This document shows positions 5,088 to 6,278 of a stretch of 6,278 nucleotides of DNA, in pieces; within the stretch, counting starts at the first letter, position 1, and every line of letters begins with the position of its first letter. The stretch is from Candidatus Woesearchaeota archaeon. GTDB taxonomy: Archaea > Nanobdellota > Nanobdellia > SCGC-AAA011-G17 > JACPNG01. Both the position numbers and the translations under genes were made by a program. The notes below the pieces were generated by a model, which had not been told where the DNA came from, searched no databases, and saw only the letters and a list, made by a program, of their open reading frames with translations. The DNA is taken from the NCBI GenBank assembly GCA_016185555.1, contig JACPNI010000041.1:1-6278 (forward strand), written 5' to 3'.

Positions 5088-5858
5088 TTATTTCTTTTTC
5101 TCTGGTGCTTTCTTTTCAGCAACTTTAGCTTCTTTTCCAGGAGTTGCAGGAGCAGCAGCTTCCTTAGCCCCTTCAACTTTTTTACCAGCCTCGGCTTTTG
5201 CAGCTTCGCCTTCTGCTGCAGCAGGAGCTTTAGCAACAGTAGTGGCAGCAACTTCTTTCTCAAATTCTGCTTCCATAGCCTTAAGCTTCTCTTCTTTTTT
5301 CTTGATCTCTTCGTTTACCTTTACTAAGTCTTTTGCCAATTGATCTAATTTTTCTTTTGAAACATCTGTCAGCCCCGCATTAATTATCTTATCAAACTTG
5401 CCATCGTTTATTTCCCGTGTTAATTCTGCCGATGTTTTGCTTTCAACTAAAACACCTAATGAATTTGCACATCCAATCACCTCTTTTATGTTATTTGTGA
5501 TATTATTAGCTAAAGAAGAGCTTTCTTTCATCTTAGCTACCTTAATTGCCTGTTCAATCCCGATATTCCCTACCTTTAATTTGTTTGGGGTTCCGGAACC
5601 TTTTTCAGCATTAATTTCTTTTTTGATTAATTGGGAAGTTGGTGGTGTTCCTACGTCTATTGTGAAATCTTTTGTATCACTATCAACTATAATCTTAACC
5701 GGCACCTTCATCCCTTTAAACGCTTCGGTTTTTTTGTTAATTTCTGCAATAACCGCACCTATATTTACTTTTAATGGTCCTAATGCTGGTCCTAATGGCG
5801 GTGCCGCACTTGCCTTCCCACCTTCAACTAATGCTTCAACTTTTTCTTTCTTTCCCAT
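5088..5858 (-). CDS. rpl11: Ribosomal protein L11 (uL11), archaeal type with long C-terminal tail
   Basis: uL11 binds the GTPase-centre region of 23S rRNA at the stalk base and helps recruit translation factors. The N-terminal domain (1-75) shows the family signature SAAPPLGPALGPLKVNIG (17-34), GMKVPVKI and DVGTPPTSQLIKKEI. The rRNA-binding C-terminal domain (about 93-160) shows KVGNIGIEQAIKVAKMK, then IKEVIGCANSLGVLVE and the AELTREINDGKFD block typical of archaeal/eukaryotic L11. An archaeal L11 normally ends near residue 160-165. Here about 95 further residues follow: a charged helix likely to be coiled coil (about 166-204), then a low-complexity Ala/Lys/Glu/Pro tail (205-256) ending in KKK. 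ATG 5858 lies one base after the upstream TAA and has no SD, so coupled translation is expected. Neighbours are unknown proteins rather than NusG, L1 or L10. Confidence 0.95.
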   Translation of the reverse strand: MGKKEKVEALVEGGKASAAPPLGPALGPLKVNIGAVIAEINKKTEAFKGMKVPVKIIVDSDTKDFTIDVGTPPTSQLIKKEINAEKGSGTPNKLKVGNIGIEQAIKVAKMKESSSLANNITNNIKEVIGCANSLGVLVESKTSAELTREINDGKFDKIINAGLTDVSKEKLDQLAKDLVKVNEEIKKKEEKLKAMEAEFEKEVAATTVAKAPAAAEGEAAKAEAGKKVEGAKEAAAPATPGKEAKVAEKKAPEKKK

Positions 5859-5859
5859 T

Positions 5860-6255
5860 TTATCGATTATATCCTATATATGTATAATCTACTATTTCAA
5901 ATAAACAATTATCCAATTTATTTGCAAGGCTTACTTCTTTTCCTTTTGGAACTTTTACTTTAAATAAAAGGCTGTCTTGAGGGCTTACTTCAAAGTCATC
6001 GGATATTGTTTTTAATAGCCTTATTGCTTCTTCTTGTTCCAGCCTATAGTTTTTAAATGCGATTCCAACAAATTTATTCTCTTCAAATGGAACCAAATCC
6101 GATTCTTTATGCGGTGAACTATATGTTCTTTTATTATTTAAACAATTAGCGTAATCGTTTAATGTTTTTTCTTTCTGTGGAAGAATTAGACTTGCAACTA
6201 ATACAGAACTAGATATAACACCTAATGCCAACCCAACTTTAGTCTTGGTTTTCAT
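5860..6255 (-). CDS. Hypothetical single-pass membrane or secreted protein upstream of L11
   Basis: This 131-aa protein starts at the ATG 5 nt after a strong GGAGGAG site and ends one base before the L11 start, so the two are translationally coupled. Residues 7-26 (VGLALGVISSSVLVASLILP after a Lys-rich MKTKTK) form one hydrophobic helix. This is either an uncleaved anchor or a signal peptide, as no clear AxA site follows. The remaining 100 residues are polar, with two Cys (38 and 117) that could form a disulfide if exported. They hold a helix (QEEAIRLLKTISDDF) followed by a strand pair (SLLFKVKVPKGKEVSLANKL). I recognise no family. It is too long and too different to be SecE, which often sits in archaeal NusG-L11 clusters, and it is not NusG. 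Confidence 0.75.
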   Translation of the reverse strand: MKTKTKVGLALGVISSSVLVASLILPQKEKTLNDYANCLNNKRTYSSPHKESDLVPFEENKFVGIAFKNYRLEQEEAIRLLKTISDDFEVSPQDSLLFKVKVPKGKEVSLANKLDNCLFEIVDYTYIGYNR

Positions 6256-6278
6256 TCTTTCTCCTCCTCGGTTTCTGG
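6252..6278 (-). CDS. Possible C-terminal end of an upstream gene
   Basis: On the minus strand one frame from the window edge reads PETEEEKE and stops at a TGA that overlaps the next ATG (ATGA). Such acidic tails and 4-nt overlaps are common in archaeal operons, and the same ATGA arrangement occurs at 2608-2611. Eight codons are too few to prove a gene. Confidence 0.3.
   Translation of the reverse strand, partial: PETEEEKE
6261..6267 (-). promoter_or_regulatory. Shine-Dalgarno site GGAGGAG
   Basis: On the minus strand GGAGGAG lies 5 nt before the ATG of the 131-aa membrane protein and fixes that start. Confidence 0.85.

Noticed and set aside
5048..5263. 71-aa Leu/Lys-rich minus-strand frame
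   Set aside because: It is a frame-shifted reading of the Ala/Lys/Glu-rich L11 tail.
5875..5890. TATATATGTATAATCT as an internal promoter for L11
   Set aside because: It encodes the end of the upstream protein (Tyr/Ile codons), and the distance of 21-27 nt to the ATG is only marginal for a leaderless start; translational coupling explains L11 expression.
5398..5904. 168-aa hydrophobic plus-strand frame
   Set aside because: It is the antisense of L11; its hydrophobicity reflects the complement of Lys/Glu codons.

Overview
The window looks like part of the genome of an AT-rich archaeon, most plausibly a DPANN lineage (Woesearchaeota/Pacearchaeota-like). Direct evidence is an archaeal-type ribosomal protein uL11 with a long Ala/Lys/Glu tail, archaeal-style TATA boxes (for example TTTAAATA at 3072-3079) placed for short-leader or leaderless starts, and T-tract terminators without GC hairpins. 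Strong GGAGG Shine-Dalgarno sites occur on some genes and not others. The lineage name is an inference.

Plus strand, 1-3064: a protease-flavoured stretch. It opens with the C-terminal part of a divergent ClpP-like serine protease (cut by the window edge). Next, behind a clear SD site, is a 274-aa protein that looks like an M14 zinc-carboxypeptidase fold with all its zinc ligands lost. Then comes a lipoprotein with a three-fold decapeptide repeat and an HtrA/trypsin-like protease domain (triad H181, D244, S334). Through an ATGA overlap this leads into a small secreted helical protein, whose signal peptide and body lie in different frames, so a single-base indel is likely.

Plus strand, 3065-4693: a monocistronic NAD-dependent alanine dehydrogenase with its own TATA box and SD, followed by a small winged-helix DNA-binding protein with a separate, apparently leaderless promoter.

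Minus strand, 6278-4744: a compact operon read right to left. It holds the possible acidic tail of an upstream gene, a 131-aa single-pass membrane protein, ribosomal protein L11 (1-nt gap), and a 111-aa unknown protein (8-nt gap). It converges on the winged-helix gene at about 4694-4743.

No rRNA, tRNA, CRISPR array or insertion sequence is visible. The largest gap without a gene is 1250-1384 (135 nt); it holds a terminator, a 15-bp palindrome and a promoter. The most notable signals are the degenerate M14-like protein, the ClpP handle insertion, the frameshifted secreted partner of the lipoprotein protease, the alanine dehydrogenase lacking a signature loop, and the unusual tail and neighbours of L11.
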